Source: Marinoscillum sp040222955 (GTDB lineage Bacteria > Bacteroidota > Bacteroidia > Cytophagales > Cyclobacteriaceae). From it: a DNA stretch of 64,000 bases. Position numbers and translations under genes: made by a program. Of the stretch, positions 8,118 to 16,241 are shown piece after piece. The stretch is taken from positions 124,001 through 188,000 of the forward strand of contig NZ_JAVKCA010000013.1 in NCBI RefSeq assembly GCF_040222955.1, written 5' to 3'. How positions within the stretch are numbered: position 1 is the first letter of the stretch; each line of letters opens with the position of its first letter. The notes under the pieces were generated by a model. The model ran no database searches. It was not told the origin of the DNA and saw only the letters and a list, made by a program, of their open reading frames with translations.

Positions 8118-10357
8118 AGCTTAAATCCAAATTTCTTTGATAGGTACTTTTTCTTATTCAGACCATCGATCATTTCAGCGCTGTACGTATGGCCATCCAG
8201 GGTGATATTCACCCCAGACTTAGACTTCACAGCGCCCACAATCTCGCGGGTCATTTGCTTCATTTCACCCCTCAGCGCTGAGTGATCCGGCGCGGGGGCG
8301 CTGTTCATTACCACCCCCTCGGGCAGTTGCTTCAGTACCATCCGGTGCAGATCCTTCTCGTTAAATTGCGGATCATTCATAGCCTCCAGGTAGCGCCTGA
8401 AGCGCCTGGTGCTCAGGGCTGTCATGATTGATTCATTATTAGAGATCTTCACCAGGTTATCATCACTGGTGTCCGTGCCTTTGCCATTGAATCCCACCAC
8501 GCCTTTGAAGAAGGCCGGGATAGGCTCAGAGAGTACCACTCCTGCCTGTGTAGCTCCTAGCCCAATGGCCAAAGCTGAGAGAATACCCGGTGGTTTGGTT
8601 TGAGCAAATAACTTTACCGCATTGATTGCCGTGTTCACGGCTATTTCAAAAAGTGCCGCTTGCTGTTCCCGCCGGGCCTGACGGGCCTGGAGAACAGCCA
8701 CTTTCCTGTCATACTCTTCGTTGATCTCAGCTTGCGCAGTTTTATTGTCACCAGCCATCTTCAGCTCGTAATCACGCTGACGCTCCACCGCCTGGATCTG
8801 TTTTTCACTGGCGTTGTTTTGAGCCTGAGTGATATTATTAAAGTATTGAACAGCATAGAGTCCTAAATCAAACCAGAATTCCTCTTTCATGTATTCCTTC
8901 ACCCGCTCACTCTCAGCCTTCATAGCATCAAGGCCTTTCTTATACTCTTCAACTACCTTATCATTCGCGTCAATGATGTCCTTATCAGCTTTCTCTATCT
9001 CATTCACTCCCTGGACCAGGAAGTTCTCCAACTCATCCAGCCATCCCGTGCCGCTTTTTTTCATAGCGTCAAAAGCCTCACGTGCCGCATTCTCGAGCGT
9101 CACAGCCAGGCGCAAAGCCGCCAGTTCGGCACCAGAGGTAGAGATAATAAAGTCATCCCACACAAGCTTCCCTTCTTCCGCCACTTTGTTGAGACTTTCC
9201 AGTTGCTTTTCAAGGTAGGTAATAGCCATGGCCAGTGCCTCACTGGTATTTTTGGCGGTTTCGAAATGTGCCCGTAACTCCTCAAACTCTGCAATACTCA
9301 TTTGAGTGATTCCATCCTCCACCTCTCTTAATCTATCCTTCAGGGCTTTGGCACTCTCAGCACTGGCCGTATGTGACTTTTTCAGGTCATCTATCTTCTG
9401 GATATAGTCATCGGCACTATCCAGAGAATTCTCAAAGGTTTGGCGGATCTCATCAAATATCTGAGCCACTTCACGGATTGACTTCTGGCCGTCCGTCTCT
9501 AAGAAATCCGATACGGCATCCACTGAGTCTATCAACCAGGTAACAAAGGCTTTCATAGGCCCGGACTCAGCGTCACCGATTGTTTTAAACAGTCGGTCAA
9601 GTGCATCATCGAGGTTTGAGATCTTGCCGCCCAGCGTCTCACTGATCCCGGACATAGATCCGGCGATACCTTCCATCTCCCCGAATGCCTTAATCATTTC
9701 CAAGGCTCCTTTCTCAGTACGGTCGGCCTCTACAGTGATGCCTTTGAATGTTGCTGAGATCTTATTGCCCTCGGTTTTCACTTTGATACCAAGCTCCGTC
9801 CATCGCTCAGTATTATTCACATCAAGGATCGCCTCGACGAGCTGATCCATATCTTTTCCAGCTGCCGCCGTGAAGTCACCCAGAGCCGTGAGCGTTTTAT
9901 TCGTAGGCTGTAGCCCACGGTTTACCAGCTTCACAAATGAGTCCGTAAGCTGCCCCACCTGGAAGGGGGTCTTAGAAGCAAAGTTTACGATCTGAGCCAT
10001 GGCCACCTGTGCAGCTGACCGGCTACCCAGGGCGGTGGTAAGTACTGCCTCCATTTTTTCAAACTCAGCAGTTACGTCTATGATCTTGCCTTGTATTTCT
10101 ACCAGCTTATCGGCTAGATAGGCGAGGCTCAAACCTTTGATGGCATTGCCGCCTATTCTACCAAGTCGATCCATCTTGGAGTTTAAGTCATTAAGCTCTT
10201 TTGAAGCACTCCTAGATCCGGTTTTCACCTCATCCATCATGTCATCAATGGCATCTTCCGCGTGTCCGGCCTCACGAGCCGCCTCACGTAGATACTTGAT
10301 GAGCTTATCCAGATCCCCCTTAGGGAGTTTTACTTCAAAATTTGCCTTTGCTGTCAT
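8114..10357 (-). CDS. Phage tail tape-measure protein
   Basis: This 747-aa, mostly helical protein has an N-terminal coiled region and a central hydrophobic block (KGLSLAYLADKLVEIQGKII, about 95-115). It then carries the tape-measure segment EKMEAVLTTALGSRSAAQVAM and FASKTPFQVGQLTDSFVKL, typical of the family. A long coiled coil follows (about 290-560), then hydrophobic helices and a Gly/Pro-rich segment near 600-640. The protein sets tail length and fills the tube lumen. Its ATG overlaps the TGA of the frameshifted chaperone product (ATGA), the usual chaperone-to-tape order. Confidence 0.9.
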   Translation of the reverse strand: MTAKANFEVKLPKGDLDKLIKYLREAAREAGHAEDAIDDMMDEVKTGSRSASKELNDLNSKMDRLGRIGGNAIKGLSLAYLADKLVEIQGKIIDVTAEFEKMEAVLTTALGSRSAAQVAMAQIVNFASKTPFQVGQLTDSFVKLVNRGLQPTNKTLTALGDFTAAAGKDMDQLVEAILDVNNTERWTELGIKVKTEGNKISATFKGITVEADRTEKGALEMIKAFGEMEGIAGSMSGISETLGGKISNLDDALDRLFKTIGDAESGPMKAFVTWLIDSVDAVSDFLETDGQKSIREVAQIFDEIRQTFENSLDSADDYIQKIDDLKKSHTASAESAKALKDRLREVEDGITQMSIAEFEELRAHFETAKNTSEALAMAITYLEKQLESLNKVAEEGKLVWDDFIISTSGAELAALRLAVTLENAAREAFDAMKKSGTGWLDELENFLVQGVNEIEKADKDIIDANDKVVEEYKKGLDAMKAESERVKEYMKEEFWFDLGLYAVQYFNNITQAQNNASEKQIQAVERQRDYELKMAGDNKTAQAEINEEYDRKVAVLQARQARREQQAALFEIAVNTAINAVKLFAQTKPPGILSALAIGLGATQAGVVLSEPIPAFFKGVVGFNGKGTDTSDDNLVKISNNESIMTALSTRRFRRYLEAMNDPQFNEKDLHRMVLKQLPEGVVMNSAPAPDHSALRGEMKQMTREIVGAVKSKSGVNITLDGHTYSAEMIDGLNKKKYLSKKFGFKL

Positions 10358-11108
10358 CGGTTTTTTGGTCTGTTCCGCTCTATCTCGAGCATCCTTTTAC
10401 CTCTCCACAGATAATACTCCTCGGTGGTCATTTTACCAGCACGCTCCACCTCGCTGGGGACACCCTTACAAAAGATGTCAAGTTCCCGATCTAGTCGGTT
10501 GAGTTCTTCCGCGACAAACCCTCTGAAAGCAGTTGCCTGTAGGCCATCAGCTTCACCTTCGACTTGCTCAAATTGCTCAGGATGGCTTTTGTAGAGGTGT
10601 CGTTGGATACGCCCATATGCTTCAAGAGGGTACTGAAAAAAAAATCGCGCTGATGGTCGGGTAGTTGTTTAAATGCCCGCACCTTTTCCAGCAGGATATC
10701 ATTATCAAACTGTGCGTGATCTTCATCTTTAAAGAAGTACATCACCCCGCCCATCCGGTACAGTGCTTCATCATCCGTGCATGTGGTGATCATATCCTTC
10801 AGCCCGTAGGCCAGGAGTCCCACACGGCTGGCATCATGGTCATTATTAGCGGCAAGGATCTGGTTGAGAAACTCCACCACCTTATCCACGCTTATACTGG
10901 CACCAAACCATTTGTGAGCCCCGCTAATGGCCACCTTCCGCTTGATCGGTATGTCCAGGTCATTCTTGTACCGGTACAGCTGGCGGCCCTCTATCATTAT
11001 GCCGCGCACAGGTACTATGAGTTTCTTATTGGCATTATCCACAGTAAGCGGCTCGTAGGTGAGCCGCTCCAGCCAGTTGATGAGTTTTGTTATCAGTCTT
11101 TTTAACAT
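10354..11108 (-). CDS. Tail assembly chaperone, -1 frameshifted long form (251 aa)
   Basis: Translation begins with the short-form frame, slips back one base on the T9 run at 10644-10636 after residue 158 (DFFF), and reads 93 more residues. These begin QYPLEAYGRIQRHLYKSHPE and end YYLWRGKRMLEIERNRPKNR. The extension is open across the short-form stop and ends in a TGA that overlaps the tape-measure ATG. This is the layout of lambda G/GT-type chaperones, in which the extended form contacts the tape measure and the short form coats the major tail protein. The length and quality of the second-frame protein make chance openness unlikely. Confidence 0.85.
10491..11108 (-). CDS. Tail assembly chaperone, short form (0 frame)
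   Basis: The 205-aa unshifted product shares its first 158 residues with the long form and then continues for 47 residues to a stop at 10491. No catalytic motif is visible, and the N-terminal region is mixed alpha/beta. In tailed phages the corresponding short protein is made in excess and helps assemble the tail tube around the tape measure. The gene lies between a tail-tube-like candidate and the tape measure, as expected. Confidence 0.75.
   Translation of the reverse strand: MLKRLITKLINWLERLTYEPLTVDNANKKLIVPVRGIMIEGRQLYRYKNDLDIPIKRKVAISGAHKWFGASISVDKVVEFLNQILAANNDHDASRVGLLAYGLKDMITTCTDDEALYRMGGVMYFFKDEDHAQFDNDILLEKVRAFKQLPDHQRDFFFSTLLKHMGVSNDTSTKAILSNLSKSKVKLMAYRQLLSEGLSRKNSTD
10636..10644 (-). 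promoter_or_regulatory. Programmed -1 ribosomal frameshift site (T9)
   Basis: The minus strand reads GA-TTTTTTTTT-CAG. In the 0 frame this is GAT TTT TTT TTC AGT. After tandem slippage on T TTT TTT, the -1 frame continues TTT CAG TAC CCT. A homopolymer run lets both tRNAs re-pair perfectly. No stimulatory structure was mapped. Confidence 0.8.
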
Positions 11109-11117
11109 GCGTTTAAC
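11100..11117 (-). promoter_or_regulatory. Phased tandem motif TTTTAAC-N4-GTTTAAC at the chaperone start
   Basis: Two related 7-mers start at 11100 and 11111, 11 bp apart, overlapping the start codon of the tail chaperone (11106-11108) and the end of the small upstream ORF. It belongs to the motif family described at 1328. Confidence 0.35.
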
Positions 11118-11259
11118 GGATTATTCGTTGTTGTAAAATCAGGCCACATCCACACTTCAGTCCTTCTATTTTTCCCCTGGTGCAGTCATCAGTAAAATCT
11201 ATGGGGGATGCACGCTCCTCCTTGCACTTGGATTTGGTACAGACAGCGGAGAGCCCCAT
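11113..11259 (-). CDS. Small Cys-rich (zinc-ribbon-like) protein, 48 aa
   Basis: This short ORF starts 7 bp after the upstream stop and ends just before the tail chaperone. Five cysteines are arranged as CTKSKC near residues 7-12, C27, and KCGCG near 37-39, consistent with a small metal-binding ribbon. Com of phage Mu is a similarly sized zinc-finger translational activator, but the resemblance is only in size and cysteine spacing. The tight packing between tail genes supports coding. Confidence 0.55.
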   Translation of the reverse strand: MGLSAVCTKSKCKEERASPIDFTDDCTRGKIEGLKCGCGLILQQRIIR

Positions 11260-11266
11260 GATATTC

Positions 11267-11650
11267 TTATGCGCTTGCCACACTTAATACCACAGTTACC
11301 ATAAACTGCTTTGTGGCATCAGGTAAATACATGTCTGTATCAGCAGTCCCAAGAGCTATACTTACCACCCGGGCATTATAGTCTATGGTATTAGCCGGGT
11401 TCATATTGAGCCCAGAGGCGGCAGTGATGTAAGCATCTATAGCAGCCACCAGCTCTGTCTTCACCAGGTCATCAAAGGCCGTTGCTTTATTGGCGTTTAC
11501 AGAGGCCGAGCAGGCTATTCCAAAAGTCACCGTTTCAGTAATCTTAGCTGTCCCAATAGCGGCAGCCGTACTCCCTACGGTATGGCCCGAAGGCACTGAG
11601 CCCGGGTCAAGGTTTCTGTCCAGATAGACGTTTTTAGTATTTATTGCCAT
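11267..11650 (-). CDS. Small structural protein, tail-tube candidate
   Basis: This 127-aa protein is rich in Ala, Thr, Val and Ser and has no charged clusters or membrane segments, which is typical of virion structural proteins. It lies immediately upstream of the small Cys-rich ORF and the frameshifted tail chaperone, the slot usually taken by the major tail protein. It is short for a tail tube, so a decoration or head-tail joining protein is also possible. No clear motif is recognised. Confidence 0.6.
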   Translation of the reverse strand: MAINTKNVYLDRNLDPGSVPSGHTVGSTAAAIGTAKITETVTFGIACSASVNANKATAFDDLVKTELVAAIDAYITAASGLNMNPANTIDYNARVVSIALGTADTDMYLPDATKQFMVTVVLSVASA

Positions 11651-11653
11651 GAT

Positions 11654-12136
11654 TTATGGTTTTTGGTTAGTTAGGATTTTGGTTTTATCACTGGAGCCTT
11701 TTGAGCTACCGAAGTAATACTGGAAGATGGTCAGTGCTACACCCTCAATGATGCCCATCAGCTGGTGAACCATCGGGTTAGCGGCAGTCCCTTCCACGAA
11801 AATGATAGAGATTACCATTAGCAGGAAAGTACCAAGAGCCACAGATCCGGCCACATACATCATAGCATCTGACTTTCCGGATTTGGCTATTTCTATTTCC
11901 CTGTTACGGGCATTGGCCACATCCGCCAACCTCATGGACAGCTCCTCCAGATCCAGGGCTTTCAACTCTCTGGCCATACCCAATGCCTCCGGGCTTAGTT
12001 GGTCAGGATTCTCCTTATCTATCACATCGCTCAACCTGTTCAGGGCTTTGATACCCGTGATGTCCCCCACAATATCCAGGGCTTTGGGGGCGTTGCGTTT
12101 CGCCCAATCGAGTAGTTTAAATTTATTGTCGCTCAT
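11654..12136 (-). CDS. Holin-like protein (GTA_holin_3TM type)
   Basis: The 160-aa product has a charged helical N-terminal half with ALDLEELSMRLADVANARNR (about 74-93), a characteristic pre-membrane segment of the three-TM holins described for gene transfer agents. Two strong hydrophobic segments follow: VAGSVALGTFLLMVISIIFV (about 115-134) and a shorter one ending IFQYYFGSSKGSS. It should form the inner-membrane lesion that lets the endolysin reach the wall. It sits in a lysis cassette with an M15 peptidase and a spanin-like coiled-coil protein. Confidence 0.75.
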   Translation of the reverse strand: MSDNKFKLLDWAKRNAPKALDIVGDITGIKALNRLSDVIDKENPDQLSPEALGMARELKALDLEELSMRLADVANARNREIEIAKSGKSDAMMYVAGSVALGTFLLMVISIIFVEGTAANPMVHQLMGIIEGVALTIFQYYFGSSKGSSDKTKILTNQKP

Positions 12137-12139
12137 GGC

Positions 12140-12232
12140 TTAACTTATAAGTGAAATAAAGAGGAGGCACAGGATCAGAAAGGCCAAAGCCTTCTTGATG
12201 GCTCTCCAGTTAAAATGCTTCAGGGAAGTCAT
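12140..12232 (-). CDS. Small single-TM peptide in the lysis cassette, 30 aa
   Basis: The ORF encodes a Lys/Arg-containing N-terminus followed by a hydrophobic helix (KALAFLILCLLFISLIS). Its ATG overlaps the TGA of the peptidase gene (ATGA), and its stop is 3 bp before the holin ATG, so it is packed exactly like a translated gene. It could be a second holin or antiholin, or help target the lysis proteins. The assignment rests on position and composition only. Confidence 0.5.
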   Translation of the reverse strand: MTSLKHFNWRAIKKALAFLILCLLFISLIS

Positions 12233-12636
12233 ACCAACTCAAAGTGTGGTTTATCCCATCCCTTAAATTCACGGCTCCCAAAGGTGCCGCCCCACCGTAC
12301 TTTTATACCCATTTCATGAGCAGTGGCCAATACCACCCCGGCGATTATCGCCAGGTGCACATCATCCCACGAGGCCTTTCCGTCCACCCAGGCATATACA
12401 TCCACGGCATTACCATCCTGGTGCTTACCCCGGATCTTATACCCATCACACTTCGACTTCTTTGCCATATACAAATCATATTGCTCCTCATCAGTCCTTA
12501 CCCCACCATACTTTGGTATACCAAAGTCAATTGGGCTATTAGCCAGAGCCCGCTCCATAAGGCTTACCAGCACTGGGTTCACCCCAGCCAGACGGGCTTT
12601 ACTAGATGTTCCAAATTCAAAATTTTCCATAGTCAA
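12229..12636 (-). CDS. M15-family peptidase endolysin
   Basis: A 135-aa zinc peptidase expected to cleave D-Ala-containing cross-links of peptidoglycan. The M15 fold is visible in GVRTDEEQYDLY, the metal-ligand block GKHQDGNAVDVYAW (H then D in the HxxxxAVD context) and the C-terminal KPHFELV histidine. No signal peptide is present, so it should depend on the holin encoded just downstream. It overlaps the spanin-like gene upstream by 4 bp. Confidence 0.88.
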   Translation of the reverse strand: MTMENFEFGTSSKARLAGVNPVLVSLMERALANSPIDFGIPKYGGVRTDEEQYDLYMAKKSKCDGYKIRGKHQDGNAVDVYAWVDGKASWDDVHLAIIAGVVLATAHEMGIKVRWGGTFGSREFKGWDKPHFELV

Positions 12637-12962
12637 GGTTCTTTAGTTTCGTACTTCTTCAGCCGGTTTGTCAGCTTCACCACTTGTTTTCTTAGGCTTT
12701 CCACCTCACTCTCCAGCTCATTGATTTCCTTCACCAGTTTGTTCTTATGCACCTCCAGCTCCTTATTGATCCCCTTCAGATTTTCTATCTGTGTGTTCAG
12801 ATCCTTGATCAGGTTGGCATAGGTCCTGGAGAGAAGATCCGCCGCCTGAGCTTCGTTTGATTTGGTCTCTGATTTTCTTAGTTGCTTGTTAGCCAAAATG
12901 GTGATCACAGCCGTGACCACATTACTACCAAGTACCAGGGCAACAATTTGAAATGTATCCAT
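12633..12962 (-). CDS. Spanin-like (Rz-type) membrane-anchored coiled-coil protein
   Basis: The 109-aa protein has one N-terminal hydrophobic segment (IVALVLGSNVVTAVITILA, residues 6-24) followed by a continuous charged coiled coil to the C-terminus. This is the layout of an inner-membrane spanin, which spans the periplasm to disrupt the outer membrane in the last lysis step. It is first in the lysis cassette and overlaps the peptidase gene by 4 bp. A paired outer-membrane lipoprotein partner was not identified. Confidence 0.65.
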   Translation of the reverse strand: MDTFQIVALVLGSNVVTAVITILANKQLRKSETKSNEAQAADLLSRTYANLIKDLNTQIENLKGINKELEVHKNKLVKEINELESEVESLRKQVVKLTNRLKKYETKEP

Positions 12963-12981
12963 TCGGGAAGAGGGGGTTTTT

Positions 12982-13007
12982 AAAAAAAGCCGGGCCTAAG
13001 ACCCGGC
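12982..13007 (-). terminator. Strong rho-independent terminator before the lysis cassette
   Basis: On the minus strand GCCGGGTC-TTA-GGCCCGGC is followed by a run of seven T. It lies between the coiled-coil protein gene and the lysis genes, so the lysis and tail genes need read-through or their own promoter. Confidence 0.85.
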
Positions 13008-13038
13008 CTTTCCTGACTGATAAACTATATGAAGAAAA

Positions 13039-13638
13039 CTACTTTGCTTTTTTCTCAGCGGCTGTTACCGCTTTCTCACGCTTCACCAGATCCGCCTCCT
13101 TATCCTTCAGCTCCGCCGCTTTGGCCGCCAGATCCTCACCCTCTTTCTCCAGAGTCGCTTTGACATCCGCCAGATCCTGACGATCCTTAGCCACCTCAGC
13201 CTCAGCAGCCGATACCAAAGACTCTCTGGTACCTAGCGTTGCCTCCTTATCCGCCAGCTCCTGGCGCTCCTTAGCCAGATCCGCTTTGTCATCACCCAGC
13301 CGGGCCTCCTCAGCCTCCAGATCTTTCTCCTTGTCATTGAGGGATTGCTCGCGCTCATTCAGTGACTGCTCGCGCTCGTTTAGGGCCGTGTCCTTCTCAC
13401 TCAGCTGAGCCTCCTTAGTCTCCAGATCCGCAGTCTCCTGGATCTCATGGGCAAAGGCCGGGTTAATCAATTCCACTAACTTCTCTGTTCCGGTTACGCC
13501 ATTGATTTTCACCTGGTGGTCATGTGCGTCATTCTTGTTTTTATCCAGAAACACAGCGCCATCACTGGCTATGTACGCCCTCTTGGCATTCTTATGCTCT
13601 GCAAAAACTGCCTCCTTGATTTTGTCTTCTTTTGTCAT
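13039..13638 (-). CDS. Highly charged coiled-coil protein next to the capsid gene
   Basis: I chose the ATG at 13638 (MTKEDKIKEAVF), giving 199 aa, because the upstream GTG (13671) and ATG (13662) lie in or directly after a hairpin. The first 75 residues form a compact domain (KRAYIASDGAVFLDKNKN). The rest is an uninterrupted Glu/Lys/Ala coiled coil with internal repeats (LNEREQSLNEREQSLNDKE). Its place after the capsid gene suggests a head accessory or scaffold-like protein. A gene-specific role is not recognised. Confidence 0.6.
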   Translation of the reverse strand: MTKEDKIKEAVFAEHKNAKRAYIASDGAVFLDKNKNDAHDHQVKINGVTGTEKLVELINPAFAHEIQETADLETKEAQLSEKDTALNEREQSLNEREQSLNDKEKDLEAEEARLGDDKADLAKERQELADKEATLGTRESLVSAAEAEVAKDRQDLADVKATLEKEGEDLAAKAAELKDKEADLVKREKAVTAAEKKAK

Positions 13639-13663
13639 CGTTGCGATTTTAAAGTTGAACATT

Positions 13664-13693
13664 GGCCTCACACCATTATAAGGGTGTGAGGCC
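13664..13693 (-). terminator. Hairpin after the capsid gene (attenuator or RNA-stabilising stem)
   Basis: GGCCTCACACC pairs with GGTGTGAGGCC around an ATTATAAG loop. No T run follows on the minus strand, so it is more likely a partial terminator or a 3' stabiliser that lets capsid mRNA accumulate over downstream genes. Confidence 0.5.
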
Positions 13694-13702
13694 TATTCAG
13701 AT

Positions 13703-14818
13703 TTATGCAGCAGTTCTATCTGAGATCATTGCAGCGATACCTTCACCCCTGATAGGTAAAGCAATAAATCGCTTCTGGAATCCAATCTCATCAGCACGCT
13801 GTTCTGTGTTGATGGATTTAGGCTTGTAGAACATTTCCTGCTCACCCTCAGCCTTCATTACCTCTGTCTCCAGGAATGCAATCGTACTGATCGTGTCAGC
13901 GGCAGCAGCGTCAACAGCTCCAAAGGCCTTCTTTGCACCCGTTGACTCAGTGTAAATGGGAGTTTTGGAGTAAGGAAGGATATTGAATCCGTAGAGATTC
14001 AACACTCGACCTGAAGCTATGTCAGCGAATGCCTTAAACAAATTCTGGTTTTCCTCGATCAAGTCCATCTGATGAAGTGGGTGTATCACCATACATCTGC
14101 CTTCAGTAGGCCAGTCATTCAAGTCGAACTTCGTTTTCATTCTGGCTATATCCTTCAATGAAAACTTCTTGAATGTTCCTGTAATACCAACATCTGCTAG
14201 AAGGGCAGCCGTAGCATCTCCACCTGTAAGCAATACGGGAGTTACAGATGAATCAGCCGCCGGACCATAGCCATGAATGGCCTTGTCGTGAGTCTTTTGC
14301 ATGAGGGCATTCTTATGCCCTCGAGTCACGCTGGCCAGCTTATCATAAGACGCTTCCATTTCCTCAACATTCCTCACCCGGGTGTTCTCCGTGTCATAGG
14401 TGTCTAGCGCAATTGTTTTGGCGGTATCCGTTCTCTGATTTGTAGCGATTGGATATGTCGTGTTATTGATCAATACATCCGGGTCACCTCCAGCATCCGC
14501 AAAGTTGAGCGTGTTGTATTCTACAAAAGCCGACCAATCAACAACATTTTGCAAAAATGAACCTACGCGGTAAAAGTTCTCCGAGATAAAGTCCAGCCAT
14601 ATCTCCTTATTCACTCCAGCAAAAAGGCTGGCCTGTCTCAGAGTGTCAGAGAAGAAAAAGTGGCAAGCAGCCCCAGCCGCCAGCACTATACCCATTGCGG
14701 TTTCAGGATCCATCTTTGCCACACCCGTGGGTATGGCCGATGCCTGAGAAATTGCCATACCGAGGATTGCCACCATCAGCAGGGTTCGAAAGAAAGAAAT
14801 TAAAGGTTTGAGTTTCAT
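13703..14818 (-). CDS. Major capsid protein candidate with signal-peptide-like N-terminus
   Basis: The 371-aa protein lies between the prohead protease/scaffold and a head-associated protein. It has features of phage capsid proteins: LNFADAGGDPDVLINNTTYP, a helical spine segment (EEMEASYDKLASVTRGHKNA) and the phage-capsid-like block GRVLNLYGFNILPYSKTPIY. The first 28 residues, however, look like a Sec signal peptide: a basic start, the core TLLMVAILGMAI and an ASA site. An SD-like AAGGA precedes this ATG. An internal ATG at residue 36 (14713) would remove the segment. It may be a cleaved delta-type propeptide, or the start may be misassigned. Confidence 0.7.
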   Translation of the reverse strand: MKLKPLISFFRTLLMVAILGMAISQASAIPTGVAKMDPETAMGIVLAAGAACHFFFSDTLRQASLFAGVNKEIWLDFISENFYRVGSFLQNVVDWSAFVEYNTLNFADAGGDPDVLINNTTYPIATNQRTDTAKTIALDTYDTENTRVRNVEEMEASYDKLASVTRGHKNALMQKTHDKAIHGYGPAADSSVTPVLLTGGDATAALLADVGITGTFKKFSLKDIARMKTKFDLNDWPTEGRCMVIHPLHQMDLIEENQNLFKAFADIASGRVLNLYGFNILPYSKTPIYTESTGAKKAFGAVDAAAADTISTIAFLETEVMKAEGEQEMFYKPKSINTEQRADEIGFQKRFIALPIRGEGIAAMISDRTAA

Positions 14819-14858
14819 TAGTCCTTTGTTTGAGTTGAAAATTTTTGTTCTTTGCTAT

Positions 14859-14884
14859 GCCCCCTGGCACCATTGCCAGGGGGC
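14859..14884 (-). terminator. Hairpin between protease/scaffold and capsid genes
   Basis: GCCCCCTGGCA pairs perfectly with TGCCAGGGGGC (11 bp). A short A/T-rich stretch follows on the minus strand, but no clean T run. It probably attenuates or processes the message between scaffold and capsid genes. Confidence 0.55.
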
Positions 14885-14920
14885 CGTTGCTATTTGTTCC
14901 AGAGTTGAGTTATCTGAGTG

Positions 14921-16099
14921 TTAGGCCGTAGCCCAGGATGGTTTTGAACCGTATGCATCCTCATACTTCTGAGCCGCTACCTCCGGCTGTTCCGCTCTCA
15001 GCTGAGCCAGGAACTTCCCGTGGTCTTTAAATAGCTCCTTGTATCCAAGCTCTATCAGGGCTTTTCCATTCGCGTCCTTTCTACCAGACAGATTGGTTTT
15101 CCCCTGAGCGATGATCGCCATAGGATCTTGAATCACCGGCATCCCGCCCAGTTGCTTCTTGGTAGCCTCAAAAGCCTCATCATCCTTAGAAGCCATAGTA
15201 ATGAAATAGCCCTTTTCCTCAGCGGTGATCCTTACACCCACCTGAGCTTCCACCATCACCTCAGCCTTTTCCTTCAGGGTAGAGGTTTTTAGAGCCGCTA
15301 TCTCAGCGTTCTTCGTGTTGAGCTCCGCCGTTTTGGTCTCCAGCTCAGCAGCTATGGCCACTGTCTTGGTGAGCGCCTGATCCATAGCCGCGTGGATCTC
15401 CGTCTCTGAAGCATCCACGCCTAGTTTGATCCCCGGCACCTTATTCAGCCCGGGGATATACATTGATAATTTCATGTCGTATTGATTTGAGTTGAATAAT
15501 GCTTCGTCGAAAAAAGCAACCAGCTTGATCGGGTCACTCTCTGTAGTATCCTTCACGATCCCTTCTACAATATCTGTAGCCAGTCCTGCGGTCTTAGCCT
15601 CATCAGCCCTAAACCAAGTGTCCTTTCCTGATTGCATCCAGTTTTTTAATACCCACTTCTTTTCTTTACCGGAAGCTTCGGCATACACACTGGCCATATC
15701 ATCATTGATGGTTTCCATGAGTGCGGCCATTTGCTTCAGCTCCTCCACCTGTCCGTAAGAACTGCCGCTTGCCTGATGGATCATTACCCGACCAAACTGC
15801 GCAATCTCACGTCTGGTACCACACGCGAAAATGACAGATGCAAAACTTGCAGCTATCCCATCACATCGGGTGTTAACCGTTACTTTCTCCCGGGCATCCT
15901 TAATGGCTTGTAAGATTCCCAGACCATCCAGCGGATCACCTCCACGGGAATGGATACGAAGTAGGATGTTTTGATACTTCCCGGCAGCTTCCACAATCTT
16001 CTGTACCACTTCACTGGCAAGTATCTCGACACCAAAGGTTCCATACAGGTAAATCTCTGCTGAGTTGTCGCTTAGAGCTTTGAGTTCGAATCGCTTCAT
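14921..16099 (-). CDS. ClpP-type prohead protease with C-terminal scaffold domain
   Basis: This 392-aa protein begins with a ClpP/S49-like protease: LLRIHSRGGDPLDGLG (47-62), the nucleophile region CDGIAASFAS (Ser85 in AAS) and VMIHQASG (His108). An acidic residue is likely in AGLATDIVEG. From about residue 200 the protein changes to a scaffold-like half with an Ala/Glu coiled coil (about 245-290). An in-frame ATG at residue 209 (15475; MKLSMYIPGLNK) could start a separate scaffold, as gpZ starts within gpI of Mu. It is the first leftward late gene, facing the terminase operon across 142 bp. Confidence 0.85.
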   Translation of the reverse strand: MKRFELKALSDNSAEIYLYGTFGVEILASEVVQKIVEAAGKYQNILLRIHSRGGDPLDGLGILQAIKDAREKVTVNTRCDGIAASFASVIFACGTRREIAQFGRVMIHQASGSSYGQVEELKQMAALMETINDDMASVYAEASGKEKKWVLKNWMQSGKDTWFRADEAKTAGLATDIVEGIVKDTTESDPIKLVAFFDEALFNSNQYDMKLSMYIPGLNKVPGIKLGVDASETEIHAAMDQALTKTVAIAAELETKTAELNTKNAEIAALKTSTLKEKAEVMVEAQVGVRITAEEKGYFITMASKDDEAFEATKKQLGGMPVIQDPMAIIAQGKTNLSGRKDANGKALIELGYKELFKDHGKFLAQLRAEQPEVAAQKYEDAYGSKPSWATA

Positions 16100-16241
16100 G
16101 GCACCAAAGAAAAGCGGCCTTTATGCAGTATCAAAGGGGCATTTTTTCAATTGATAATGAAATTAGCCAACACAACTAAAAACATTAGTAATTGAAATTT
16201 AGCACGTTCCAGACGCGCCTTTTTATAGTGATAATTGCAAC
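16100..16241. promoter_or_regulatory. Divergent promoter region between the two late operons
   Basis: This 142-bp A/T-rich region separates the leftward protease/capsid operon from the rightward terminase operon, so it must supply both promoters or their activator sites. Partial TAnnTTTG-like elements are visible on both strands (GATAATTGC rightward, CTAATTTC leftward), but no convincing -33 partner. The phased GTTTAAC motif is not present here. Confidence 0.45.

Noticed and set aside
12244..12822. Plus-strand 192-aa ORF across the endolysin and spanin-like genes
   Set aside because: Antisense to two well-supported overlapping genes; its Ser/Ile-rich translation has no recognisable features.
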